From Helicobacter mustelae (lineage in GTDB: Bacteria; Campylobacterota; Campylobacteria; Campylobacterales; Helicobacteraceae): a stretch of 64,000 nt of DNA. The stretch's first letter is position 1. The number at the start of each line of letters is the position of its first letter. The position numbers and the translations under genes are program-made. Below the pieces are notes generated by a model that was given only the letters and a program-made list of their open reading frames with translations, did not search any database and was not told the origin of the DNA. This document shows positions 45,948 to 55,058 of this stretch, piece after piece. Location of the stretch: NCBI RefSeq assembly GCF_900476215.1, contig NZ_LS483446.1, positions 496,001-560,000 on the forward strand. Direction: 5' to 3'.

Positions 45948-46582
45948 GAAAAACTCAAAAAGCAGAGATTATCAAAGAGCGGTTTTTGCAACATTATCCT
46001 GCTCCAAAAACCGAGCTTAAATATCAGAATATTTATGAGTTGCTAGTGGCGGTGATGCTCTCAGCACAATGCACAGATAAGCGTGTAAATATCGTAACTC
46101 CAGCGCTTTTTTCGCGCTATCCCACGCCAAAGCAATTGGCAGATGCCAATCTTGAAGAGCTCAAGGAGTACATCCGCTCTGTGTCCTTTTTTAATAATAA
46201 AGCCAAAAATCTTATTGCCATGGCAAATCAGCTGCTAGAATCCTTTGGAGGAGAGATCCCTAGGGATAGAGAGCTATTAAAGATGCTTCCAGGGGTGGGT
46301 CAGAAGACTGCCAATGTGGTGTTGATTGAATATTGTGAGGCTAATTTGATGGCAGTGGATACGCATGTTTTTCGCACTTCTCATCGCTTGGGGCTGAGTA
46401 AATCTAAAAGTGCCCTGCAGACAGAGGTGGATTTGTGTAAATTATTCAAGACAGATTTAGATAAGCTCCATCAAGCTTTTGTGCTTTTTGGGCGCTATGT
46501 TTGCAAGGCCTTGAGGCCTGCATGTGAAAGTTGTTTTGTTAATGAATTTTGTATAACAAAGAAGAATTTTAAACCCTCATAA
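45944..46582 (+). CDS. nth: Endonuclease III (DNA glycosylase/AP lyase)
   Basis: 212 residues. The helix-hairpin-helix LPGVGQKTANVVL carries the catalytic lysine, AVDTHVFRTSHRLGL the catalytic aspartate, and the C-terminal 4Fe-4S loop has the C-x6-C-x2-C-x5-C spacing (CKALRPACESCFVNEFC). It removes oxidised pyrimidines. I choose TTG 45944, overlapping the previous stop (TTGA), because the longer frame enters the FeoA gene. Alternative starts remain possible. Confidence 0.94.
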   Translation: MRKTQKAEIIKERFLQHYPAPKTELKYQNIYELLVAVMLSAQCTDKRVNIVTPALFSRYPTPKQLADANLEELKEYIRSVSFFNNKAKNLIAMANQLLESFGGEIPRDRELLKMLPGVGQKTANVVLIEYCEANLMAVDTHVFRTSHRLGLSKSKSALQTEVDLCKLFKTDLDKLHQAFVLFGRYVCKALRPACESCFVNEFCITKKNFKPS

Positions 46583-46595
46583 AATCAAAAAAAGA

Positions 46596-46601
46596 TATAA
46601 T
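46596..46601 (+). promoter_or_regulatory. -10 box of the CheX-like/fliN group
   Basis: TATAAT 28 bases before the GTG start at 46629, followed by an A/T-rich leader and GGAG. Confidence 0.6.
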
Positions 46602-46628
46602 AGAAAAATTTTGTTTTTGGAGTTTGTT

Positions 46629-47030
46629 GTGGAGCTTTTGAGGAAGAGTTTTATTGAGGTTTTGAAGAATACTGCAGGGATTGTGCCCCAGGATTCTTTG
46701 AAGCCATTGCGGGATGGATATATTTCTAGCGTAGAGCTTCTAGAAAGCAAAAAGCGGGTTTTTATTGTTGCTAATGAGGAGTTTTTAAAATTACTTTCTG
46801 AAAAAATGATTTTGGATGATCATCCTGATGAGGAAGTACTCATAGATATGAGCAAAGAATTTGCCAATCTTGTAGTGGGTCACTCCAAGGTGCTTGCAGA
46901 GGAAAATGGTGAGTCCTTTCATATCTCCACTCCCACTTTTTATGGCATTTCTCGCATCCATGATTACGACAAGGCGATTCATTTTAAATTTGACCACTCT
47001 AGATATTGTAGTATTTTTGTGAAGGCATGA
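46629..47030 (+). CDS. CheX/CheC-like chemotaxis phosphatase-fold protein
   Basis: 133 residues from GTG 46629 (GGAG 6 bases upstream); a TTG at 46611 is possible but overlaps the Shine-Dalgarno site. SVELLESKKRVFIVANEEF, MSKEFANLVVGHSKVL and FHISTPTFYGISRIHDY match the CheX pattern ENxxxG followed by S-x-P. CheX dephosphorylates CheY-P. Next to fliN, supporting a motor or chemotaxis role. The E-x2-N pair is seen as EFANLVVG. Confidence 0.75.
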   Translation: MELLRKSFIEVLKNTAGIVPQDSLKPLRDGYISSVELLESKKRVFIVANEEFLKLLSEKMILDDHPDEEVLIDMSKEFANLVVGHSKVLAEENGESFHISTPTFYGISRIHDYDKAIHFKFDHSRYCSIFVKA

Positions 47031-47034
47031 TCTT

Positions 47035-47373
47035 ATGGCAAAAATTTCTGGTTTAGAGGATAATCAAAGAGAACAAGAGCTTACCACCTATCTAGAGGAT
47101 ATGATCCAAAGCTATGAAGGGCTCTTAGATATTGAAGCGGTTTTCACTGCAGAGCTAGGATCGACAAAACTCACAATAAAAGAGATTTTGAATTTTGAAC
47201 GTGGGTCAGTGATTGATCTTGGCAAGCCTGCAGGCGAGAGCGTGGATGTCTTTATCAACACACGCATTGTTGGCAGGGGCGAGGTGATGGTTTATGAAAA
47301 AAATCTCGCAATTCGTCTCAATGAAATTTTAGATTCCAATGCGATTGTGTATTATCTTACTAAAGAATCTTGA
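47035..47373 (+). CDS. fliN: Flagellar motor switch protein FliN
   Basis: 112 residues. C-terminal SpoA domain: GSTKLTIKEILNFERGSVIDL, GESVDVFINTRIVGRGEVMVYEKNLAIRL are the FliN signature. It forms the C-ring with FliM and FliG and participates in export. Adjacent to nth as in H. pylori. Coupled to the next gene (TGATG). Confidence 0.95.
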   Translation: MAKISGLEDNQREQELTTYLEDMIQSYEGLLDIEAVFTAELGSTKLTIKEILNFERGSVIDLGKPAGESVDVFINTRIVGRGEVMVYEKNLAIRLNEILDSNAIVYYLTKES

Positions 47374-48131
47374 TGAGAAAAATCACCCTCTTGCTTTTTT
47401 TGTATCTTGGTATGGTTTATGGTGTTTCTATTGAGGAGATCCAAGCAAAGAGTGATGCTGGGTATAATGATGTATTTTTGACCTTTCCCTCTCCGCTCAA
47501 GCAAAAAATCAAGCTCTTGTATGATGAAAAAAAAGAAATCTATTTCATCCAGGGGCTTTCTAGTCCAAAGCCCTTTTTCCAGAGATTTTCTAAAGGAGCT
47601 TTGGATTCGATTATGATTTATGCAGATGGTAATGTGTTGTATCTTTCCATGAAGCCATCTTCAAACCAGGGGTTTTCCATCGATTTGGCATTATCTCGCG
47701 ACAAAAAATCTCTGCGCCTGCGCTTTGCGCCTCTGCAATCCTTAGCAAATCAATCCCAAGAACTGGCAAGAAAATCGCTGGCAAATAAATCGATAGAATC
47801 CTTGGCGGCTCCAAAAACCTCTGAGATTAAACCAGCATCCATGCAGTCTTTTTCCAATCAAGAAGTTGGCGTAGGGACGTGGCAGTACAATCTAGTAATG
47901 ATCTTTTTGCTTTTGCTAATCATTGCATTTTTGCTCGCACAGAAAAAAATCCGCAAAAACCGCGGTCGTGGGAGTTTGCCATTTGTGCAAAATTATCCCA
48001 TAGATTCTAAAAATAGGATTATTAGCATTGGCATGAAGGATCGCAGTTATTTAATCTTTGAGGGTAGTAAGGGCTATGTACTGCTAGAAAAAATCAAACC
48101 AAAGGAAAAGAGGGTAATTCAAAAGTCATGA
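47373..48131 (+). CDS. Periplasmic/membrane protein next to fliN and tonB, unknown
   Basis: 252 residues. An N-terminal signal peptide (KITLLLFLYLGMVYG) precedes a periplasmic beta-rich domain with QGLSSPKPFFQRFSKGALDS and a Lys-rich linker; a membrane helix sits near 172-191 (MIFLLLLIIAFLLAQKK) and a cytoplasmic tail of ~60 residues follows. The family is known only from epsilonproteobacteria (H. pylori HP0583-like, from memory). The gene is sandwiched between fliN and a TonB, so it may work with either. Confidence 0.7.
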   Translation: MRKITLLLFLYLGMVYGVSIEEIQAKSDAGYNDVFLTFPSPLKQKIKLLYDEKKEIYFIQGLSSPKPFFQRFSKGALDSIMIYADGNVLYLSMKPSSNQGFSIDLALSRDKKSLRLRFAPLQSLANQSQELARKSLANKSIESLAAPKTSEIKPASMQSFSNQEVGVGTWQYNLVMIFLLLLIIAFLLAQKKIRKNRGRGSLPFVQNYPIDSKNRIISIGMKDRSYLIFEGSKGYVLLEKIKPKEKRVIQKS

Positions 48132-49057
48132 AAGTCAAAGATAATCAGCGTTTTTTCTATGCTTTTTTGCTCTCTCTCCTGCTGCATGCCCTAATCATTG
48201 CGCTGGTGATGCTGATTAATCATTATCAGCCAGCTCCTCCTCGCCTCCAAAAGGTCAAATTGGACAATCTCTTGGTGCTTAAGCGCGGTCAAAGCCAGGA
48301 TCCTACCAAAAATACTAAGGGCGCTAGGAAGCCTTCTCTGGCTGCCAAACCCACCGCGCCTAGCAGACCCACTCCAAGACCTACACCAAAACCCACGCCA
48401 AGTCCTAGGATTGCAGCTGCTAATCCTATGCCCAAACCCAGAGAGGTGCCAAAACCACAGGAACCACAAAAACAAGAAAAACCCAAAAAACCAGAGGAGA
48501 AGCCAAAAGAACAGGAAAAACCTCAGGAAAAAAAGCAGGTGGATTCCAAAAGAAAAGCGCTAGATACCTATGAGCAGACTCCAATTGATCCCAAAAATCT
48601 CTCCTTTATTGGACAGAATGATTCTGATGATCCCATGATGAATATGGATTCTGGCGGTGGGGGAGGGGGCAATCCCTCTGAGCAAGATGACAAGGGTAGC
48701 GACCCTGAGACTGCGCAAGAGATTGATGATCTTTATGGTGAGGAATTTGGAGATCTTGGTACCGCAGAAAAGGATTTCATCCGAGATAATCTGCGCAACA
48801 TCGGAAGAATCACGCAGAAATACCTCCAATACCCTCGCGTGGCGGCATATTTTGGACAGAGTGGGGTGAATGCTGTGGAGTTTTATCTGCATCCCAATGG
48901 TGATATCAGCGATCTCAAGATTATTCGATCTTCAGGGTTAAATTCCTTTGATAACAACACGTTAAATACCATCCAGATTGCTTATAAGGATTATCCGCGC
49001 CCCAAGGTTAAGACGCTCATTCGCATTAATGTTACCTATTCGTATTATGGCAACTAA
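48128..49057 (+). CDS. tonB: TonB-family energy transducer
   Basis: 309 residues. Membrane helix at about 11-32, then a long Pro/Lys/Glu-rich periplasm-spanning region (repeats of PTPKPTPSP and KPEEKPKEQEKP), a Gly-rich patch (GGGGGG), and a C-terminal TonB domain from ~225 with YPRVAAYFGQSGVNAVEFYLHPNG and the closing PRPKVKTLIRINV. Transmits proton-motive force to outer membrane receptors. Starts inside the preceding stop (ATGA). No exbBD pair is adjacent; the tolQR pair earlier may or may not serve it. Confidence 0.88.
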   Translation: MKVKDNQRFFYAFLLSLLLHALIIALVMLINHYQPAPPRLQKVKLDNLLVLKRGQSQDPTKNTKGARKPSLAAKPTAPSRPTPRPTPKPTPSPRIAAANPMPKPREVPKPQEPQKQEKPKKPEEKPKEQEKPQEKKQVDSKRKALDTYEQTPIDPKNLSFIGQNDSDDPMMNMDSGGGGGGNPSEQDDKGSDPETAQEIDDLYGEEFGDLGTAEKDFIRDNLRNIGRITQKYLQYPRVAAYFGQSGVNAVEFYLHPNGDISDLKIIRSSGLNSFDNNTLNTIQIAYKDYPRPKVKTLIRINVTYSYYGN

Positions 49058-49809
49058 GTGCTTTGGGTACTGGGGCTATGAAAGCGAATTTTTGCTTGTG
49101 TGAGTTTTTTATCGTATCGTTTTTGGGCCTGCGCGGCATAGGGGTCGTGAATCTTGGTCTAGTGATTTTTATTTTGAGGAGTTGGTGGACTTTGGCATGT
49201 GGCCATTGCAGCCATTGGGGATCCTATGTAAAAGCCTTGAATTAAGACCTGATTCCTTAGGGCAGTGCAGTTTTTAAATTAAGAAGCAGATGGATGTTGG
49301 GTAAATTTAGACATTTTTGCATTCTTGTATTTGGTGTATCAGCAGCACTCACCCTCCCTTCTTTGTTTTATCCTATGGGTTGTAGCGCTATATCCCTTTT
49401 TTTAATAACATCATCTTGAATAAAGAAAATACGATACATTTGCCAATGGGGTCATCTATGCCATAGTCTTATTTCCAGTGGCAATCATTATTGCACTTTT
49501 CTGTAGCTAGGGAGGAGGTTGGATCCCATTATCTATTGCTTCTATGATGGGATAAAAAGCAGGGAGCTGCAATGAAGAATGAAAACAAAACTAGCAAACA
49601 TTGGGGCAGGATTATCGTGGTTTTGGTGGTGTGGTGTTTGAAGCATCCACTCTGGCTTGATAGACATTGAATAGTAGTTGTTCTAGTGTGCGCTGCATCA
49701 ACCCCCGCGAAATCCTGTGTCGCACAATGGGAAAAATGCCACTGCAAAAGAGGTGAGCAATCCCTGCCAAATCTTTTTGTGCAATCATCAAAAAATCCAC
49801 GTCAAAAAA
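49058..49809. other. Decayed coding region (membrane protein fragments)
   Basis: 750 bases with no intact gene. On the plus strand short frames encode hydrophobic stretches, for instance ILVFGVSAALTLPSLFYP (about 49320-49373) and GVIYAIVLFPVAIIIALF (about 49449-49502), in different frames, as in an eroded membrane protein. On the minus strand a 62-residue frame at 49612-49800 starts 9 bases after the rocF stop and looks protein-like (KDLAGIAHLFCSGIFPIV) but matches nothing I know. All are treated as relics. Confidence 0.45.
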
Positions 49810-50763
49810 CTAATCCCCAAGGCTAGCACCCCAGCTAGAGTCTTTGCAGATCCTAATGATTTCTTTCAGGATTTCTAGCACCTCTTTTTCTTCGTTTTTT
49901 AGCCCTACTAATGGATTATATTCTGTCACTTCCACCGCGCTAAGCCTGTCTTTGAAGCCCTCCAAAAGCAACTGTAGAAATTCTCTTAATTCTTTAAAAC
50001 TTAGTCCATGATTCTCACGCACACCAGTGGATGTGAAGAGCTTCCCATCCATGATGTCTAGATCTAGGCTTAGATAAATGATATCCACATCCCGCAGCAA
50101 AATTTTGCTTTGTTCCACCACCTCTTGCATATTTTCTCTTATAGAATCTATGCCAAACAAAGGAATTTGCAATTCCTTGATCACATCTCTTTCACTCTGC
50201 TCTGTGCTCCTCACTCCAAAATACACCAGATGCCTAGGATCTATCTCCAAAGTCCCCTTTTCTAGACCCAGGTTGCAAAGCTCCTGCCATGCCTCCTCTT
50301 CGCTTTGATTCATGCAATTGAATCCGCTGCGCACGCGATTGAGTACCATTCCCAGGGGCATGCCATGGATGTATCTAGAATCACTATCATAGGCTGTGTG
50401 AATATCTGCATGCGCATCCAGATATAAAATCCCAATTTTTTTGTCCTTGTGAACGCTTCTAAGGGCTTGAAAAATCCCAAACATATTGGCATGCTCTGAG
50501 CTTAGTATGAGAGAAAATTCCTTACGCAAAAATACTTCTTGCATGCGCGGGATCAAAATCTCCTTGCAAAAAACATAATAATCCTCAAAACTCCTGGCAT
50601 ATCGAAATTTTTTATCCAAAATGCAGCGCTCTTGAGCAATCCTGTGCATATGTCTAACAAGCTCTCCATGCTTTGGCCTTAGAGCCTCTATCAGAGCCTT
50701 GACCCCCTCATCACTGCCTTGTTTTGATGCGCCTAGTTGCGCCTCTAATCCCACTAAAATCAT
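49810..50763 (-). CDS. rocF: Arginase
   Basis: 317 residues, Helicobacter-type arginase hydrolysing arginine to ornithine and urea. Metal-ligand motifs are SSEHANMFGIFQAL (in place of GGDHS), YLDAHADIHTAYDSDS and YLSLDLDIMDGKLF. The GVRSTEQSERDVI segment is characteristic of the H. pylori enzyme. AAAGGAAG precedes ATG 50763. It is followed by decayed DNA and preceded by the permease and ald, forming a nitrogen module: arginine uptake, arginase, alanine deamination. Urea could feed urease if present. Confidence 0.94.
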   Translation of the reverse strand: MILVGLEAQLGASKQGSDEGVKALIEALRPKHGELVRHMHRIAQERCILDKKFRYARSFEDYYVFCKEILIPRMQEVFLRKEFSLILSSEHANMFGIFQALRSVHKDKKIGILYLDAHADIHTAYDSDSRYIHGMPLGMVLNRVRSGFNCMNQSEEEAWQELCNLGLEKGTLEIDPRHLVYFGVRSTEQSERDVIKELQIPLFGIDSIRENMQEVVEQSKILLRDVDIIYLSLDLDIMDGKLFTSTGVRENHGLSFKELREFLQLLLEGFKDRLSAVEVTEYNPLVGLKNEEKEVLEILKEIIRICKDSSWGASLGD

Positions 50764-50785
50764 TTTCTTCCTTTTTAGGATTGGG

Positions 50786-52219
50786 CTAAAGACCTTTTTC
50801 TTCCTTGAAGCCCCATTTGTCCTTGCTAAGATAATAGGCTACATAGCAAAGCCCCATAAAAACAAGCGTGAGATAGCCACCAATGCGCTCACTTTCATCC
50901 ATATACGCGCCAATAAGCCCAACCAAGCAGCCGCTAATGCCAATGATTTGGATGAGTGGATTAAAGGGGGTTTTGTAGGGCAGGTCTTTTAGTAATCTCC
51001 CAGAGGCCAGATATTCCCTCCTAAAAAAATATTGCGCAACGCTGATGCTAATCCACACAATAATGACCATAAAGCTAACCACATTAATCAAACTGGCCAT
51101 GATTTTCTCTGGTGCAAATGCCTCAGTAAGCATGCCAACTAGCGTAATGCCTAAGGAGAGATAGAGTGCATAAGTTGGAGTTCCCGAGGAATTGAGCTTG
51201 GTAAAAATGGGAAAGAACATCTTTTTTTGACTAAGGCCATAAATCATTCTGCCTGAAGCATAGAGACCAGAATTGGCAGTAGATAAGATGGCTGTAATGA
51301 TGACAAAATTCATGATATCTGCTGCATAGGGGATCCCCACGCCAAAAAATGGCAGAGGGATTTTTTCTAGAGTGCTTACAAAGGGGCTTTGAGAGAGTCC
51401 GCTATCTGTCATTGGCAAAAACACTGACACCACAAACACAGCCCCCAAAAAGAAAAAGATGATTCGCCACAACGTCGCCTTAATAGCCTTTGGCATGATC
51501 TTGCTAGGATCTTTGGTCTCTCCAGCTGCGACCCCTATGATCTCTGTGCCTGTGTAGGCAAAAATCACTGCCAAAATCACGCCAAAAAATGCTCCAACAC
51601 CCTTGGGAAAAAGGCCTTTTTGCAGTCCTTGAGTCTCTCCATTGAAATAGAAATTACCAAACACTCCATCAAATCCATGTAAATAGAAAGAATAAATAAT
51701 CCCAATTCCACCCAGCACGATAAATACAAAGACGGCTAAAACTTTAATTGCACTTAATAAAAATTCTCCCATAGCAAAGATTTTGACAGAAAAGAAATTC
51801 AATAAAAATAAAAGCATGATGCAGGCAATCACCCACACATATACAGGAATATCAGGAAACCATCTTTGCATAAGCAGACCGATTGCGATGTATTCTACTG
51901 CCACGGTCAAAACCCAGCTAAGCCAATACATCCAAAAGACCATATACCCCGTACTAGGGCCAATAAAGCGGCTGGCATAGTCCCCAAAGCTCCCTGTGGT
52001 GGGGTAGACGCTGGATAACTCACCCAGTGACAAAACAATGGAATAAACAATAATCCCGCCAATCAAATACGCCAAAAGCGTGGCTAGTGGACCAGCGCTT
52101 GCGATATTCCCTCCCGTGCCCACGAAAAGCCCTGTACCAATGGTCCCTCCCAGGGCAATCATCATCAATTGACGCATGTTAATATCTCTGCTCAGCTCCG
52201 TGCTTGTAGTATCTCTCAT
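50786..52219 (-). CDS. Amino acid permease (RocE/LysP-like APC family)
   Basis: 477 residues with 12 predicted membrane helices. The start LMMIALGGTIGTGLFVGTGG is the conserved substrate-binding GTIGTGLF region; FAYTGTEIIGVAAGET and NSGLYASGRMIYGLSQ are family motifs. H. pylori has a similar permease called RocE. Lying 22 bases upstream of rocF on the same strand, it probably imports arginine or another basic amino acid for arginase. AAGGAAAAGGG precedes ATG 52219. Confidence 0.88.
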   Translation of the reverse strand: MRDTTSTELSRDINMRQLMMIALGGTIGTGLFVGTGGNIASAGPLATLLAYLIGGIIVYSIVLSLGELSSVYPTTGSFGDYASRFIGPSTGYMVFWMYWLSWVLTVAVEYIAIGLLMQRWFPDIPVYVWVIACIMLLFLLNFFSVKIFAMGEFLLSAIKVLAVFVFIVLGGIGIIYSFYLHGFDGVFGNFYFNGETQGLQKGLFPKGVGAFFGVILAVIFAYTGTEIIGVAAGETKDPSKIMPKAIKATLWRIIFFFLGAVFVVSVFLPMTDSGLSQSPFVSTLEKIPLPFFGVGIPYAADIMNFVIITAILSTANSGLYASGRMIYGLSQKKMFFPIFTKLNSSGTPTYALYLSLGITLVGMLTEAFAPEKIMASLINVVSFMVIIVWISISVAQYFFRREYLASGRLLKDLPYKTPFNPLIQIIGISGCLVGLIGAYMDESERIGGYLTLVFMGLCYVAYYLSKDKWGFKEEKGL

Positions 52220-52391
52220 CCCTTTTCCTTTTAGTTCAATGAATTCATTCTATCCTAAAACCAGGGCAATCATCTCTGCTTAATAGTAAATCAATGATAA
52301 ATCCAATCATTGCATTGTGTAAAACCGTAAGATTTTCCAGGCTTTTGTGAGAAAACCACTCAACAAGCGGTTTTTGAATGGCCTGAGCAAG

Positions 52392-52397
52392 TATAAT
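52392..52397 (+). promoter_or_regulatory. -10 box of ald
   Basis: TATAAT 33 bases before the ald ATG. An imperfect inverted repeat AAAACCACT-N5-AGCGGTTTT lies 20-40 bases further upstream, a possible operator or hairpin. Confidence 0.6.
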
Positions 52398-52429
52398 CCT
52401 GGGAAGATTGTCTGAAAAAAGGATGTGAC

Positions 52430-53572
52430 ATGGATATGGGTTTGATCAAAGAAAGCATGGATTTGGAATCACGGGTGGCTTTGGTGCCAGATGATGTGGC
52501 ATTGCTCACCCAAAGAAATGTGAATGTTGTGGTAGAAGATGGCGCTGGTGAGAATAGTGGTTATAGCAATGCCATGTATGAGGCTGCAGGCGCAAAGATT
52601 GTGGATACAAAGTCTGCGTGGGAGCAGGATGTGGTTGTCAAATGCAAGGAGCCCCTAGAGCATGAATATTCTTTGCCAAGGGAGGGGGCGACTTTATTTA
52701 GTTATCTAGATTTGGCCTATCAAAAGAGCCTTTGTGAAATGTTGATTGAGAAAAAAATCACTTCTATTTGTACTGAAACCATTGCTGGAGCCAGGAATGA
52801 TTATCCCATTTTGATGCCTATGAGTGTGGTGGCTGGGAGATTGGCTGCTCATTTGCTCCAGCATTATTTATTGGCCCTGGAGCATGTGGAAGGCTTTTGG
52901 GGTAAGGGAGTCATGCTAGGGGGGCTTTCTGGAGTGCAAAGATCTAAAGTCGTGGTGGTCGGAGGTGGTGTAGTAGGCATGGAGAGTGCAAAGATGCTAA
53001 GCCAAATGGGAGCTAGGGTAAGTGTTTTGGAGCTAGACTATATAAAATTACAAACCCATCCCTACTGTTCTATGTATGATTTAGAAATTTTAAGCGTGAA
53101 TGAGGCCAATATTATCAACGCACTAGATGGGGCTGTGGGGCTTGTTGGGGCAGTGCTTCTGACAGCTAGCCAGACTCCAAAAGTGATTTTAAGAAGACAT
53201 TTGAGATATATGCAAAAACAAGGGGTGGTGATTGATGTGGCCTGTGATCTGGGAGGCTGCATAGAGACCATCCATCAGACAAACCATTCTAACCCGGTGT
53301 ATGTGGAGGAGGGCTTGTTGCATTATGGGGTGCCAAACATGCCAGGTATTGTCGCAAAAACCAGCTCCATAGCCTATAGCAATGCAAGCGTGCCTTATTT
53401 GCTGTATTATGTAGAGCATGGCTTGAAGGGATTTTTACAAGCCAATACAAAAATAGTGGCTAACACGCTTGGAGGCTTAAGCGCCCATAATGGCTATATT
53501 ACCCAGGAGGGAATTGCCAGGGCATTTAACCTGGCATTCAAATCTCCTCTAGAAGTTTTAAAAGAGCTTTAG
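52430..53572 (+). CDS. ald: Alanine dehydrogenase
   Basis: 380 residues. GLIKESMDLESRVALVPDDV opens the family signature (usually KExKxxExRVAxTP), KCKEPLEHEY supplies the substrate-binding residues, the NAD fold is VVVVGGGVVGMESAKML, and GVPNMPGIVAKTSSIAYSNA is the C-terminal signature. Converts alanine to pyruvate and ammonia. Divergent from the permease and adjacent to rocF as in H. pylori (HP1398-HP1399). A second ATG lies two codons later. Confidence 0.94.
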   Translation: MDMGLIKESMDLESRVALVPDDVALLTQRNVNVVVEDGAGENSGYSNAMYEAAGAKIVDTKSAWEQDVVVKCKEPLEHEYSLPREGATLFSYLDLAYQKSLCEMLIEKKITSICTETIAGARNDYPILMPMSVVAGRLAAHLLQHYLLALEHVEGFWGKGVMLGGLSGVQRSKVVVVGGGVVGMESAKMLSQMGARVSVLELDYIKLQTHPYCSMYDLEILSVNEANIINALDGAVGLVGAVLLTASQTPKVILRRHLRYMQKQGVVIDVACDLGGCIETIHQTNHSNPVYVEEGLLHYGVPNMPGIVAKTSSIAYSNASVPYLLYYVEHGLKGFLQANTKIVANTLGGLSAHNGYITQEGIARAFNLAFKSPLEVLKEL

Positions 53573-53604
53573 ATTTTTTTGAGTCTTGTCAAACAAAGAG
53601 GCTT

Positions 53605-53811
<207 letters not shown>

Positions 53812-53950
53812 AAACCACGCTCAAAACCGTTATAGCGGCACAAAAGGATACCAATAGACCCAAGGTCCTACTATCATTCCCTCTGGATTCTTTTATATGA
53901 TGGAATATCTCTTTAGAGTCAGAGCCCTGGATTTCAGAAAATTACATTTG

Positions 53951-55043
53951 CTATTGATTTCTTATCACTAGAGAGAACATGACACAAAGCAAGGCGGTAA
54001 GGAGAAAGGGTAAAAGCCAATGAATCAATAGGGCATCATAAGATAGAGATAGCAAAAGAATAATTACAAAAAAAGCAAGAGAATTTGCATAGGAGACGAT
54101 TCTGCCTGCATTTTGTGAATCATACTCCTGGGCAATAAAGCTCCTTATGCTAATGCGTATCAGATTAAAAGATGCTCCCAAGCAAAGTAAGGAGAGGATT
54201 TTTAAGAGAATATTTTGGGCAAAAAACCAACATACAATTCCCAAAATAATTATCCCTACGCTCAAATAGTAATGGATAAAAATCTTTTTGGCATTTTTAA
54301 AAGAAAGCAAAAAGCTAGATAGTATCATTCCCAAACCCATGGCTGCATCTAAAATGCCAACATCCGTCATTTCGCCTTTGGAATAAGCAATTTGGGCGGG
54401 AAGCATAAAGTTAAACAAAGCGAGAGTGGGCCAAATCAAAACCAAACAACCAAAGATAATATTAAATTTTAAAGGCGTTGGCGCGCTTTGTGTTTGCGTT
54501 GTTTTGTGGGTCGTTTGAGTTTTGCCCTTGATGCTGATCCATAAACCACTAAGGATGAAAAGAATCCCACAACCAAAAGATGACTTCTTTGGGAGTGTTT
54601 TTAAAAAGAAAAGCAGCAAAGATGGGGCCTATCATTAAACTCGCTTGATTAACACTCATGGACAATGAGCTATATTTATCAATTTCTTGAGGGGTATGGG
54701 ATTTTGAAAGGGAGGCAAACCAAGACTCCCAACTTGATTCTAAGATAAAAAAGAAAAACCATAAAAATGTATTGAAAAGGACAACAACATTGTGATGATG
54801 AAAATAATATAAACAAAAAGAGAGAATCCCGCAGCATATTAAAGCATAGGCTGTTGTTTTATGTCCTTCAAGAGGTTTTTTCCAAACCAAAGGAACAAAG
54901 GCAGCGGGCAAAAAGGTGAGGGTCACAAGCAAGGCCAGAGAGCCAAAAGATGGGCCTTGAATTGCCATCATCCAATTCACTGCCAAAATCAAAGCCCCGC
55001 AACTTAAGCGATAGAGTCCTGAAATAAAAATATAGCCCTTCAA
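53951..55043 (-). pseudogene. MFS-type exporter, interrupted by a frameshift
   Basis: Two overlapping minus-strand frames. The 5' part (55043-54549, TTG start with GGGA upstream) encodes about six membrane helices beginning YIFISGLYRLSCG; the 3' part (to 53951) continues in a shifted frame with GCGILFILSGLWIS and five or six more helices. The switch lies near 54560-54600, in codons for NTPKEVIF. Joined, it is about 360 residues, a normal 12-helix transporter. A sequencing error or a real lesion could cause it. It follows the ATP-grasp gene by 15 bases. Confidence 0.7.
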
Positions 55044-55058
55044 TCCATCATCCCTGCT

